Assembly: GCA_027886175.1 (NCBI GenBank)
Contig: JAJNNQ010000026.1
Span: 24,880,001 to 24,944,000, forward strand
Length of the DNA stretch: 64,000 nucleotides
Direction: 5' to 3'
Origin: Phylloscopus collybita
Taxonomy: Eukaryota > Chordata > Aves > Passeriformes > Phylloscopidae
A model generated the notes under the pieces. It made no database searches, had not been told where the DNA came from, and worked only from the letters and a program-made list of their open reading frames with translations. The translations under genes and the position numbers were made by a program. Positions 49,141 to 61,044 of this stretch are shown piece after piece (the stretch's first letter is position 1; the number at the start of each line of letters is the position of its first letter).

Positions 49141-51130
49141 CTGATTTTTTTTTTTTTGTCAAAGACTAACATACATATTGTGAATATAAAAATGTGATTA
49201 TGAAAAAGCATCAGAAACAAATCCACAGATGACACGTTTGTCCTTCAAAAAGTGGTTTTCTGGAAAACTGTTACTAAAACCTCCCAATAACAAATTCAGA
49301 ATTTAACATAGAACTGAATAATATGTGTGAAATTTTCCTCCCAGTGGCACCTCTTGAAAAGATGTCCTTAAATGAAATGTCTTCTTTAAATAATATTTTT
49401 CCCTGATAAAACATTCAATATTTGCTTGGCATTTTCTCCACCTTCCCAGGCTTTACTGGGCATTTTTTGTAATTTAAATTGCTTATGAAACACTTGTTGC
49501 TAAACCATTGGAAATAATTACCTTGATTTAATTTGTGTCTCTGCTAAAACACACCTGCATTCACAACATGAGCAGTTAAAACTTTGCATTATAGTAATGG
49601 AGCACCTTATTTTATTATGTGGAAGTGTTAACTCATCACATTGTAAATTGTATCCCTGTGATTCACCAGCAATCACTTTATGTTATTCACTTAGTATTTC
49701 TCCACAAGGCAGCTGTGAGCTCAAAATTCAAGCAGGTATACTAGTACAATGAATTCTGATAAATTTGTAAAACCTCTGGAATCAACTACTGCTGTGAAGT
49801 ATACACAAATGTTTCTTTCATTGCACTATATCTGCCCTTTTAATATTTCATTATTTCACAGCCTTGGAAATTTGTATTGTTAAAAACAAAACCCCATGAA
49901 CAATGCCCAGTGTGCTTGTTTTATATATTCTCAAGTTCAGCTGAGTTCACAGGAGCCCTTTCTCCGGTGCCTGTCAGACACACAAAAGTGGTGTCAGGAG
50001 TGCTGAAGCAGCTCCAATACAACCACAGTCAGAGAATGCTCAAGAAAATCCTCTTGAGGGGGTTGAAAGCAGCCATAGTATGAGAAGTGACACCAAAAGA
50101 CATTCTTTCAAAGATTTATAACACTAAGTTGTCAAAGGCGAGCTGTCACTTCTCAGCCAATGACTCAGGAGCACTCATGGAAAGAAAGAGTGGAGAGGTC
50201 TTGGGCCACTTCAGAGCCCAGGACATGGGAGGCAAGCTCTGAAAGTGATCATGTGTTTTTGATTTCTCAAGGTAGGTGAGCATGAAGTAAGAAAAAAAGC
50301 TGACCTCCAACAAAACCAGAGCTAATTTTGACACACGCATTAAAAATTATAAGGACATCATGAATATTGAAAATGTCAAAAGAAAACTACATTTATTTTT
50401 GTTAAAATTTGAAATATTTTGATTATATAATTGCAGCGAGCTCAGAGCATGGGAAGTATGTGCTCATAAAAAAGGTATGTTGTACTCGGGACAATATTCC
50501 AACATATATTAAGGGAAAAAACCTTCAGCTAGACCCTAGGGAGGTCAATATTCATCCTCTAGTACAGAGATCTTAAGCACCCCTCATATACCATGATTAT
50601 AGCACTGGACAGAGGGGGTGATTTCCAGTGGGCAATTCCCACTGCCAACAGAGCACAGTGTTCTGCATGTCCAAGCTCATTTTTACAGTGCCAAAGCCCT
50701 GGAGAGTGTCTGGGATGAGCAGGAACTTCATTGTCTCCCCAGGGAACACAAGGAGGCCCAGCAGCAGCAGCGGTGCCTCTTGCTTGGCCCCTGCCCAGCC
50801 AGAACTGCCAGGCAGTTTCAGAGCCCATGTGAAATGGCCAGCATGGCCTGAGAGTGCAAGGGGAACCCAGGGCAAAAATCATCTTTGTAGCCACCATGGT
50901 CTTCAGTGCCGCTATACAATAATATGTAAATAATATATACAGGGTCAGTCAAGGGGTCCCACAAGCCCAGCTCTGTGCACGAGGATCTCTTTCAACAGCC
51001 GTGGATCAGCAGCCGTTGGAGCCGAGGTAGCAGGCGAGCGTACTCCCAGCACAGCCTTCGTGTGGGCATCTGCACTGCTGGCCAGGAGCTGAAAGGGGCT
51101 GGGTGGTTCAGCCAACTGGAAGCTGGAGGG

Positions 51131-51903
51131 TGTAATGGTTTAGGGCAAATTTAGGAGGAAACCTCCTAAGGAGCCCTCCCTCACCTCTCCTGAACCAGCT
51201 CAGGAAAGACTTCCTCAGAGAGAAGTGGAAAGAAACTTGTTTATTAAACCAGCAAAGCACTCCCCAGCACAATAAATTGAACAATACCAGATAACAAGAA
51301 CTTCGTGCCACTCTGGAGAGATAACAAATTTAGAAAAGAAGTCCCTCCTGTAGGTGGTTGCTCTGCTCTCAGTCCTTCTGGTGCTGGGAAAAGTTGTTGC
51401 AAAGAGTAGATCTTGGTGCATCCCAGGTGCAAGCTGCCCGTGCTCCCCCGCGTCCTCAGTGGGTACTGGATGAGGCCTTGCACAAGCTAGAGGAGGAATG
51501 TAATGGCAAGCAGGGCCTAAGGAGGTGAGCAGGGCTTGAGTGGGGATGGGAGGGAGGTACAGATAGGGGAAGTGGGGACAGGAGTCCCAGGGACCTGAAG
51601 ACAGGAAGGAGGGGGCCAGGCAGCTGGCAGTCTGCAAGGCTTGTGCCACTGCCCCAGCAGCAGCAGCAGCAGCAGCAGCACCATGCCCTGCCAAAGGCAC
51701 TCCTGCCAGGGCCTGGCCTCTGGGTGCCCAGTGAGAAGCGGCTCCCCGGGTACTGGCGCTTCTGCTGGGCCCTCGCTCAGCGCTCAGCACAGCCTCCCGT
51801 CCGCGTGCACGCTCACTGCTCGCCGAGGCTGCACTGGGCTGGCGTTACCTGCTGCTCCTGTTGATAGCTGCCCCCAGTGTGACACTGGTGCTGTGATGTC
51901 ACA
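51131..51903 (-). mobile_element. Possible solo LTR, GC-rich
   Basis: On the minus strand the sequence ends in a U5-like segment: AATAAA at about 51,240, then about 110 bp closing with CTAAACCATTACA at 51,131. A TGTGACATCA start is possible at 51,903. The LTR reading rests on this layout only. No target duplication, primer-binding site or polypurine tract was found. It contains a CAG/CTG microsatellite, and the 191-codon minus-strand open frame over it has no recognisable domain. Confidence 0.42.
51655..51680. repeat. CAG trinucleotide microsatellite (about 8.7 units)
   Basis: Eight uninterrupted CAG units plus CA. It falls inside the possible LTR at 51,131-51,903, where it reads CTG on the LTR sense strand. 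Confidence 0.97.
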
Positions 51904-54900
51904 GGTGCCAGAGTGCATCTCGGCTAGGGATAAATAATGGGTGGACTTACTGATTGTAAAAGTCTTTTCAAAACTAAATTATTCTCTGATTCTATTCCAG
52001 AAATATCTCCCTTGCTACTGTACACTGAACAAGCACTCCTGTCTACCCAGACCTGCTTTGAGCCAAAACCTCTATAGTACAAACTCCTCAATTCTGAATA
52101 AAGATGTTTCTGCAAGTCTGTATGCACGGTACTCCTTTGGTGTAAATGTGCGGAGGTGTATATAAAGGTTTTTGCTTTTACAATGCATTATCATATGGCC
52201 TATTCTGATGGAAAACATCAGAGAATGTGAAGGCTGACGGAGCCAAAAGAGGTCTTATTTGGTACTTCATACATTGTCCGATATCTTTAACCAGCTTTGA
52301 CCTTTTGCAGAAACTGATTGTCTAAGTCCTAATCTCACAGTGAATTTTCACATCATGTGTTCTGGTTAAAGCAAGCAGCACATCACTTTGGCTCCCTCAT
52401 TTGTATGACTATGCATTCTTTAAGTCCACACTCCTTATAGAAATTGTGGTTTGGAAAGCAATACTAGAAAGATTCTCCCTTTTCAAGTTTGAACATTATC
52501 TTTGCTCGGTCAGATTGAGGAATCTGTTTTACCCATCACAATCGGTGCAGTTACTGTAACAGTTCCCACCCTGTTTACCATGGCTATTTCTATGGTGCAG
52601 TGGAAATCAATAACATTTTTTCTATGCATCAGGGATTTCCCATCAATGTTTATTTACAACAATTAAATGAGCACAGGTTCCACTCATCTGAATAAGCCTG
52701 GTGGTTTTATCCCTTTTGGAATCTCTGGAAGTAGCAAACTGTGACATTATGACCTGATTTAAGCAAGCAGTTAAGACATCAGATTTGCTTTACAGAGACT
52801 GAAGAAAACTGCAAAATTTTATGTCTTTCTCAGGTGATTTATCTATTTGTCCTGTCCAAGGGGACGTGAAATACAGCACCATCAATTATCTGCTGTGTAT
52901 CAACTGATAGGTTTTTAGGACAATATCTAAAATACATTATTTGTAGTTTCTAGACTAACAAATTTCTATCAATTAATCCCTATGCCAACATTTCACAATA
53001 TCTGAATTTATTCCAGGTCAGCAGCTGATTCAAATCTGTTGGCATTATTCTGGATGGAGCATTTGATGAAGAAATCAGATGTCATTTGTTATGAACAAGA
53101 AGCCTGCTTTCATTATGACTCAATACCTGTATTCCACATACACACTGCCTAAATTCAATACCTGTGTTACCCATATTCAGTAAGTAATTACTAGTTAGTC
53201 ACTAACCAGGCCTCAAATTGTTAGCCATGGCAATTAGTCCATAAATTATCAACACACACACAAAAAAAAGGTCTCTCCCACGTATTTTAATGCTTTCTCA
53301 TGTTGGTTTGTTTTTTTAATTGCTTTTTCTGCTTACAATTTTCCTAGCTACGGTGGGCATGGAGATGGATTAAGAATCCTTTTCATCCTATTTACAGCAG
53401 CAACAGCATCTCAGATTCTGGCCTGGCTTGCTGCCAGATACAAGCAATACATTTCCTCCAGTTGCAAGCAATAAAATTATTCCATCTTTGTCATTCTCTG
53501 GATCTTTTTGAAGGACATCAATGATTCTCTGCCAGCGTTGCTGTGATGAATTATATGCTTTTGCTGTTTAGCACAAGGGTGAGCTACATAAAGCCACAGA
53601 GGATGAATTTTAAAAAGATCCACATGAGTTTTTATTGTTTATTGAAACCAATTTCATAATAGCAAAGCAAGTACAGCAAAAATATTAAGTGTAATTAGGG
53701 AGACAATCAAAATTAGGAAATTAGACTGGTTGTTGGGGTTTTTTGCATGCTTCATGCCTGTTTTCTTGGATATTAGGATCAAAAAATGAAAAGCTCCATT
53801 CTGCTTGGGAAACTCCATGTCAGGTTTATGCCGCACAGCTACTTCTGTGTTTCTGCAATACCAGTATACATCTCCTCTCCTTTTACAGGAGTTTATGCTG
53901 ACATGTTTCTGATTGCATTCTAGCCTACTCACTAAATTACATTTTCCAGTAATTTAATTAAACATATTCAGAGTTCTTGTGCACAATACACATAATTTTT
54001 GAGAATCTCTCAAGTCTTCCATAACCATGTACAGGTTTTTTTCTTTTTCCTCCTGAAATTTATAGTCAGGGAGGAGGGAATAGCAACATTCTAATTTCAA
54101 GTGCATATTTTCCTCACATATTTCCTTATTTTTATTGTGAAGTGACAGGTTGTGCCTGAAAATATTGCCTTGGTAAGCAAAAACTGGTAAACAAAACCAA
54201 AACTTTGTCCTGTTTCCTCTGTTCTTATTATTTTCTTTTAATGGTCACTGGGCATTCATTTTGAACATTCAGAATTGTGGAGACACAGTTCTGCCAAGGG
54301 CAAATATGTCTCCCTCTCGAGAATGTCCCATTTATGCTTTCCCATACAGGCAAATTATAATCTTCATCTGAAATGTTCTACTTTATCCTGCTCCACCCAA
54401 ATTCTTGTGCCACATTCATCACTGTGCTATCACAACATACTCCATCAGTAAATGAAGCAAGCAAGATCTCCTGTTTCCTTTTCTCTTCCCCTCTCCAGAA
54501 AGAAATTTGCTTAACTATGTTTGTAATCTTAATAAAGATTAGCATTAAGGAAGAAAAATAGCAGTAACTTGGAGTAATAAAAGCCAAGGTTTAGAAATCC
54601 TCTTTGTGGAATAAATCACAACAGCTTCATTATATTGGGGCTGCCTTTGAATTCAAGCCTTTTTGCCAGCTTTAGGCAACGCTTTCATCCTTTTGTCAGT
54701 ACAATCCATTCCTGTTCCCCGCTTTTGCTCTCATCCCTGACCCATCATCATCCTCAGGTGCTACCCTGACCCAAAGCCTTGTATTCAAACTGACAATGCC
54801 AGAATGTGCCCAAAGCTCCCCAAAGGCTTCCTTGGTCCCACTGCCCAGAGTGGTTGTGAGGGGACACGATGGGTCCCAGCACTGAGGTGGGCTGCTCTGC

Positions 54901-54929
54901 TACCCTTGTGCCCCTGACAGCTCTCTGAA

Positions 54930-55627
54930 CAGAATCAGAGAAATAATTAGGTAGGAAAAGACCTCTGAGATCATCAAGTCCAATCTATGACTGAACACCA
55001 CCATGTCAATTAGACTATGGCACTAAGTGCCACATCCTTCCTTAAACACTCCAGGGATGGTGACTCCTCCACCTCCCTGGGTAGTCCATTCCAATAACTA
55101 ATATCCCTTTCTGTTAAGAAATGCCTCCTAATGTCCAGCCTAAACCTCCCCTGGAGCAGCTTGAAGGAAGCTATGTCCTCTAGTCTTGTAACTAGCTGCC
55201 TGGAAGAAAAGGCTGGTGCCCACCTGGCTACAACCTCCTTTCACAGAGTTGTAGAAAGCCAAAAAGCCTCCCCTGAGACACCTCTTCTCCAAGCTAAACA
55301 CCTTCAGCTCCCTCAGCCACTCTTCACAGGACTTGTGCTCCAGGCCCCTCACCAGCTCCACTGCTCTTCTCTGGACTCACTCCAGCACCTCAGTGTCCTT
55401 CTTGTAGTGAGGGGCCAGAACTGGACAGAGCACTCACGGTGCGGCCTCACCAGTACTGAGCACAGGGACACGATCCCTGCCCTGCTCCTGCTGGCCACAC
55501 TACTGCTGATACACGCTGGACGTCATTGGCCTTCTTGGCCACCTGGGCACAGCTGGCTCTTTACCTGGCTGTCAACTAGCACCCCGAGTGCTTTTCCACG
55601 GGCTGTTTTCCCTCGATTTCCTTCCTT
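54930..55627 (-). mobile_element. CR1 LINE, 5'-truncated, abutting the LCA5 CpG island
   Basis: About 700 bp of reverse-complement CR1. It starts at the 3' terminus (CAGAATCAGAGAAATAATTAG), then passes CACTCCAGGGATGGTGACTC, CCTCTTCTCCAAGCTAAACA, CTCTGGACTCACTCCAGCAC, GGCCAGAACTGGACAGAGCA and TTGGCCTTCTTGGCCACCTG, and ends near CCACGGGCTGTTTTCC. It is better preserved than the others. A 360-codon plus-strand frame (55,131-56,213) running from here into the CpG island is an artefact. Confidence 0.92.
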
Positions 55628-55629
55628 TC

Positions 55630-56260
55630 CACGCGCCCAAGAGAACCAAGATGATGCGGGCAGGGCAGGGTTCCGGAGCCTGCCGGTCTCGGGGCACAGC
55701 TCCGGGGAGGCCGCCGTGTCTCCCCTGGGGCGGCAGCTCGGCGGAGCTCACCGGGCCCGGGCCCGGCCCGCAGCGCCCCCTGCAGGCGCCGCCAGGGCAC
55801 CGCGGAGCGGAGAGGCAGAGCCGCAGGGTTCAGCCCCTCCGCACCCCCTTAGCAGCTCTCAGCCAATCAGCAGCGGGAGCTCATCCTCCCACCAATGGAA
55901 AGGCCGGTTGTCGCCGAGCTGGCAGGGCAAACAGCCAATGGCTGGCGAGGAGAGCCCGCCCCTGCCCCGCCGCCCGTTGCCGGGCAGCCGCTGTCAATGG
56001 CCGCCGCGCGGCCCCTTTAAGCGTAACGGGGCAACCGCCGGCGCGTCCTCCGGGCGGGCCGAGGGGCCGGGCAGGTACCGCCGGGACGGGCCGGGGGCGG
56101 CGGGGACGTCGTGGACATCGCGGGGCAGAGGGAACGGCACACGGGGGGACAAGACCGCCGCGGGGCCGTGTTTTCCTGGGGGCTGTGGGGACTGGGAACG
56201 GGCCCGGGCCTAGGCCTAGGGTTGGCCTCCGAAAGGTGTCGGGCCTCTGGTGTTCAGTTC
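55630..56260 (+). promoter_or_regulatory. LCA5: CpG-island promoter of LCA5 with three CCAAT boxes
   Basis: A dense CpG island begins immediately after the CR1. Three forward CCAAT boxes, at 55,863-55,867 (GCCAATCAGC), 55,892-55,896 (ACCAATGGAA) and 55,935-55,939 (GCCAATGGCT), are typical NF-Y sites with 29 and 43 bp spacing. They precede a GC-rich stretch with CCCCTTTAAGCG at about 56,012. The transcription start probably lies at about 56,000-56,060. There is no classical TATA box. Assignment to LCA5 rests on position and orientation relative to the coding exons 5 kb downstream. Confidence 0.72.
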
Positions 56261-56447
56261 CTTTCCAACGAAGTAATTGAGTGTATGTAGGTTTTGGTGG
56301 TTGCATTTAAAATGTGTCATCGCGAAGTGCTGCTTGAAAATAACATTCGGTATGTTCTTTAAGGACGTCTCGGCGGAGTGAAGGAGAGCTGGCTGACTGC
56401 GCTGCGGGAAGCGGAGCGTTTCACTCGGGCTGGCTGAGCTGCACTGG
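56030..56447 (+). other. LCA5: Predicted LCA5 5' non-coding exon 1
   Basis: The only strong plus-strand donor close to the CpG island is CTGG|GTAAGT at 56,448. An exon from the likely start region to 56,447 would splice to the acceptor TTGTTGCAG ending at 60,855. A weaker alternative donor, GCAG|GTACCG at 56,075, would give a much shorter exon. Both ends are inference; transcript data would settle it. Confidence 0.4.
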
Positions 56448-56764
56448 GTAAGTCCGCACGCACCGGGGTGTGCGTGGCAATGTGAGCCACGGCGCGGGCC
56501 TCCGTGATGCAGTCTGATTTAGAAACATAATCTCTTCTCCCGGTTGTAGGACTGGCCTGCATGTGCTCTGTTTGAAGTGCCGTTTCCTCATTTCAGACCT
56601 GGGATTTACAGCAGCTTCTTCTTCATTTTGAGATCTGACACAAGTAACGTTGTGGTTTACTGGGATAGAGTCAGGTAAATGTAACATTGGCTTTAAAAAC
56701 CATCGAGCGTTTTAACTCAGCAAAATGCAGGACAAGGCAACAGTCTTAAGCTGTGCCAGGGGAG

Positions 56765-56975
56765 ATTTCTGTTGGAGCAGTTTCTTCACAGAAAGGGTGA
56801 TTAAACATAGGAATGGGCTACTCAGGGTGGTGGAGTCATCATCCCTGGAAGTGTTTAAGGAAAGATTGGACATGGCACTTTGTCCCCTGATTTAATTGAT
56901 GTGCTGATGTCCAGTCATAGGTTGGACTTGATGATCTCAGAGGTCTTTTCCTACCTAATTGATTCTATGATTTTG
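56765..56975 (+). mobile_element. CR1 LINE 3'-end fragment
   Basis: About 200 bp of CR1 3' UTR in plus orientation (GTGGAGTCATCATCCCTGGA, then GTTGGACTTGATGATCTCAG, ending GATTCTATGATTTTG). It is the same subfamily as the 3' end of the minus-strand copy at 54,930, so the two form an inverted repeat around the LCA5 promoter. It lies in LCA5 intron 1. Confidence 0.9.
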
Positions 56976-59900
56976 TAAAAAGCTAGTAAACCTAGAAAAA
57001 CTCTGTAAAGCTAAGTCAGCAGCTGCAGTACCTAATGAAGTTATACTTAGTCCTCACTAAGGCTCATCACTCAGTATGTTTTGATGTCATAAAAGTAAAT
57101 TATTTTGCTCCTCTCTCTTCTGGAAAGCCTACAGTATTTGGATATGAAAAAGATGAATACAGGTAGAGGAGGGAGACGAATTTCTTTGGAAATTATTCTT
57201 TACTGTAAAGTTCAGCACTTCAATAACTTGGATTGGTGCTTTTGTACTTGTCTGAAGCCGGCTTTCTTGCACTGTCCCTGTCTCAGGTTAGGTGGAGGAG
57301 CGGAGCGGGCCGTTAGAGGTCAGTGTTTGTACGGGGGAAGTGCCATTCGGTGACCAGCAAAAGCACTGGGCTTCCCCTGCTCTGGGAAGGGTGTTAATAC
57401 TGAAAAGGACATAAGAAGTTTTATGAATCTTGCACTGCAGAACTAAGCTCTGGGTGCACTGCACAAGAAGAATTGCTAAGTAATTTTCCTTTCTGTCTGT
57501 TGCATAATATCTGTAATCCCGTGGTTCAATTTCTGTTTGTGTGATTTACTTAGGAGTAATAAGGAATCTCCTGTCGCTATTGCAGTTGTTTTGTGATCTC
57601 TGTTTTGTTTGTCATGTGTCATGTCCTTTGCGGTGACCTGGTGCTTGATTTTTTTTTTTTTTTTAACTATGAACATGGTTTTGATACAAAATATGTAAAT
57701 AATAGCAATAGATAGAAGTAGCAGAAGTGAAGGAGTATGAAATCCTGGAAACAGAAGTCTTTCTAAAGTTCATGGAAGTCCCAGATTTCCTTCAGGCACT
57801 CTGTATTGATGTGATTTCAACTCATGCCTTGAGCTTTTGAGGGAAGAGGATTTTGGTGGTGGAGCTTAGCAGACCCACTGCTAATCCACAGTGTTTCACT
57901 CCTCACAACTTATTAAACACACAGGAGAGAATAGATATCTTTGTGGATCTTATTCACATGAGTTAAACTTACTTTATAATCAACTCAAACTAGTTTGTAA
58001 CAATTGGAAAGTCAGGGAACCAAAACATTTCTTAATTAAACAGTCCTTAGGCTCACTGAAGTAAAACTCAAATATCCTAGTTATTCTTTTGTTCTCAAGA
58101 TAAATTGTGCATTTTTTTGTTAACCAAATTGTATTATAAACTATTGGAAAAATTAATCTGGCAAGACTTGACAGATTAAGGAGTTTTTTTGTTTTGTGTG
58201 GAAAATATGATAATATTACCAGTTTACAAAACTGAAAACCATTTGAAGATCCAAAAGATGTTTTTGGGGATTCCTCAAGGGATCTTTGTTTTACCTTTTT
58301 CAATTTGTTTGCATTCCATTGCTTTTCAAGTACTTCCAGAATGCATTGAAAATTCCTGTTCATTTATGTCGCTGTATGTCAAAATGATACTTGGCAAAAT
58401 GTTCTCAGGAGTGGGGAATATCCAGTACAGGAGTGGTGGATAATTCTAATCCTCCAGTTCTTACAATCTGTTTGTTTTAAATACACTGAGTTATGAAAAG
58501 CATTCTTCAAAAAGATTATTGCCTCTTCAGTGAACTCTTGTGAGGATATAAAATAACTGATCAGCTTCAAGTCGGTACGTGAAAGTAAGTGCTCTTGTTT
58601 TATATATATAATTAGACATGAACTGCAGGCATTTATGCTTTCCCTAAATGTAAGAATATGAGGTCTGTGCCTCCAGAGTACTATTTTTATATCTTATATT
58701 ATTTTAGTACTTTAATATAAATATATTAGTTTCTTTTTTCTTTTTTTTCTTTTTTTTTTTTTTTTTTTTTTTTTTTGCATTTCCTGAAATGCTGTCCTGT
58801 GGAGTCAGACCTGATACAGTCTTGCCTGTGCATCCTCTAGAGAACAGATTGTCCCCAAAACACTGCCTGTTCGGGCTTGTTTTGCTCTTCAAGGAGCAAA
58901 ATAACATCCTTTCTGCACAGGTGTTTGTGGGGCTAGGAGTTAGGAAAGGAAGTGTTTGGGAGTAGGGAAGCACCCTGATATCTTCTAATATTCTTACATG
59001 ATCTTATTTACAATTATGATTAGGTACATCCTTTCAAAATAATTTTAATAACTCCTTTATCTTGTAAGGAAAAAGAACAATAATTCCTGATTATTTGAAT
59101 ATTCGCAATAATGATACCTTCCAGCATGTGTTTAGCAATCTCTAGGATCTCTAGGTGATCTCAAAGATAGCTTATTTAACTTGCTAGTCTTTGCAAGTGA
59201 AATTTTTGTTTTCCTCAGAATCTTTTGACATAAGTTTTCAACAACTAATTTTTTGGATCACTTTGAAAATATTTAGGTGTTCAAAAAACATTATTTTGGA
59301 AAGTTACTTCCTAAATAACAAAAATATTCTTTTCCAGGTTATTCAGTATTTATTTCCAAGTACCTTCCCAGTTTAGAAACCAGATGGGATATTTATTCTT
59401 CTAATTCTTTCTGTATAGATTATGAGGCCAAATGAATTCCAGTCACTGGAGACAAAGTTGTGCTAACAGTGCATTGAGCCAGAAAGCTTGAATTTGTAGT
59501 GAAAGCTGTCTTGGCAGCTGACATTTCTGTTCTGCTTGGCTCTGCAATAATGTATGTATAGGCAGTGAAGGCTGAGAAGCAGGCCAAGTTTGTTTTATTG
59601 GGAAATAATATAGTGAAAAATTTACAGTTCATTTACAGGTATGTTGAATGTCTTGCAGCATAGAGCACTTTTGACTGAAAGCAGCTCAATTTTTTGGTGT
59701 GTAATTTGCTTTGCCATTTAGAAATCAGCTAGGAGGTTATGTCATTCAACAGGTGGAACTGATGGGCTCTGATGCAGGTCCTATTTATTCACCTACTAGA
59801 GGCTTGATACCTCAAAGTTGGATTGAAAATAAGGAGATGGTGAAATTAAGCTTGAAATCTGCCAAGATTGTTGAGAGAGGCAAAAGACAAGGGAAGCTGA

Positions 59901-60855
59901 GCATAGCCAGTAAAACGCTTCCTAAACTGTCGAGAAAATTATTTTGACTGAGAAGGTGAAGAAAATTTGAATATATTTGCTCCATTACATTCTCAGGAAG
60001 TGTCTCCAAATATAAATGGGATGATTTCACCTTGAGATTATGGGATTTTTCAGTTTGCATCAGGCTGGCCCTTCTTATTTTATACCTGTTGCAGGTGTAA
60101 TGTTTATCATGTACTGGTGGTGTGGTCTCTCTTACCAGATGTAAAAAGGTATAAATATAGATATAGATATACAGAAACACACGACACAAACATGTGTGTC
60201 CTGTCCAGTCCTTGAAGGCATGAAGCACCAGATGTTGTAGGGTATGGAAGTACTTTCCAGGGTGAAGATTGGGATATATAAGTACAGTCTCATTTGGGGA
60301 CTGGGTGTTTTCCAGACACATGGGACAATTGATTCTCAAGCCCATTATTTAACATCGTTGGAATGTCAAAAATTCAGAAATGGAAGATGTAGTCAAATTC
60401 GACAGGTATCTCAATTCTAGTCACACAAATAAGTTGTTAATTCATTTGGTTAAAATGTTTTAAAACATGTCTAAATTAGCTTCCTCAATATCAACAAGCT
60501 TTCCCTTGTGTTGTGTTCTGTTTTCCAAATTATTCTTTTCCCTTCTCTAACTTGAGAGTAGCTTCTTATTCTAGATTTAGCTGTGTTAGTATTCTGATTT
60601 CTCTTTTGGGATTGAAATACCTCAGACTATTAAATGTAATATTAGTAGCGTTCCTAGAGTGATGCCTGTCATATTTAATATAAAAAGTTAATATAAATAT
60701 AATTACTAGTATAAACAATAGATAACACAGTGTCTGGCATAAGGTTATAGGAATCATGAATAATTTTACAGCTTTTTTTACCTTTCTTAAACAATTTTCT
60801 TTCTTAGTAAAACCATTCTCACAGTCTGTTTTTTTCTCTCTCTAAATTGTTGCAG
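56976..60855 (+). other. LCA5: LCA5 intron 1 (remainder)
   Basis: AT-rich intronic sequence with poly-T runs at 57,649-57,664 and 58,731-58,776 and a short ATAGAT-type repeat at about 60,150-60,172. No exon, RNA gene or further mobile element was recognised. The long minus-strand frames here (for example 59,812-60,345) have no recognisable domain. Confidence 0.55.
58731..58776. repeat. Interrupted poly-T tract
   Basis: About 46 bp of T with a few C interruptions, including a continuous run of more than 25 T. On the minus strand it would be a poly-A after the sequence to its right, but no parent transcript was recognised there. Confidence 0.95.
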
Positions 60856-61044
60856 AAAAAATGCATTTGGAATGATAACTGCTGCTTGCTGAACTGAACT
60901 GAACTGCAGAGACCTCGTGCTTGGAGATGAGGATGATAAACCAGAGGAAATAATCCAACTGCTGCCATTGTGACAACTAAAAGATCCTTTGTGCCAAAAT
61001 GAGCAGTCTTTAAGAAAAAACTGGAAAGCCATTAAATCTGAAAA
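60856..61044 (+). other. LCA5: LCA5 5' UTR part of the first coding exon, with uORFs
   Basis: The exon follows a polypyrimidine tract and the acceptor TTGTTGCAG ending at 60,855. The 189 nt leader contains four short upstream ORFs: 60,861-60,875, 60,872-60,892, 60,927-60,953 and 60,999-61,013. All terminate before the main ATG. A three-fold CTGAA/ACTGA tandem repeat occurs at about 60,888-60,905. An in-frame TGA at 61,039-61,041 shows that the coding start cannot lie further upstream. Confidence 0.7.

Larger units (their letters stand above)
46161..54929. other. Intergenic region, right part
   Basis: Apart from the CR1 tail, G-tract and two LTR candidates listed separately, this AT-rich stretch (46.2-47.5, 47.7-48.5, 49.2-51.1 and 51.9-54.9 kb) holds nothing I can identify. 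A 92-codon minus-strand frame at 53,654-53,932 ends in a hydrophobic segment, but it lacks any family resemblance or splice support. A moderately GC-rich patch at 50,600-51,120 is unassigned. Confidence 0.55.

Noticed and set aside
51215..51790. 191-codon minus-strand open frame
   Set aside because: It overlaps a probable LTR and a CAG repeat and has no recognisable protein family.
53654..53932. 92-codon minus-strand frame ending in a hydrophobic segment, resembling a tail-anchored micropeptide
   Set aside because: AT-rich chance frames often end this way. There is no promoter, splice signal or family similarity to support it.
55131..56213. 360-codon plus-strand open frame, the longest in the window
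   Set aside because: Its first part is antisense CR1 LINE sequence and the rest is stop-poor CpG-island DNA. There is no domain or composition typical of a protein.
58731..58973. Poly-T tract with adjoining sequence, considered as a processed pseudogene on the minus strand
   Set aside because: The sequence to the right of the tract matches no transcript or small RNA I recognise, and no target duplication was seen.
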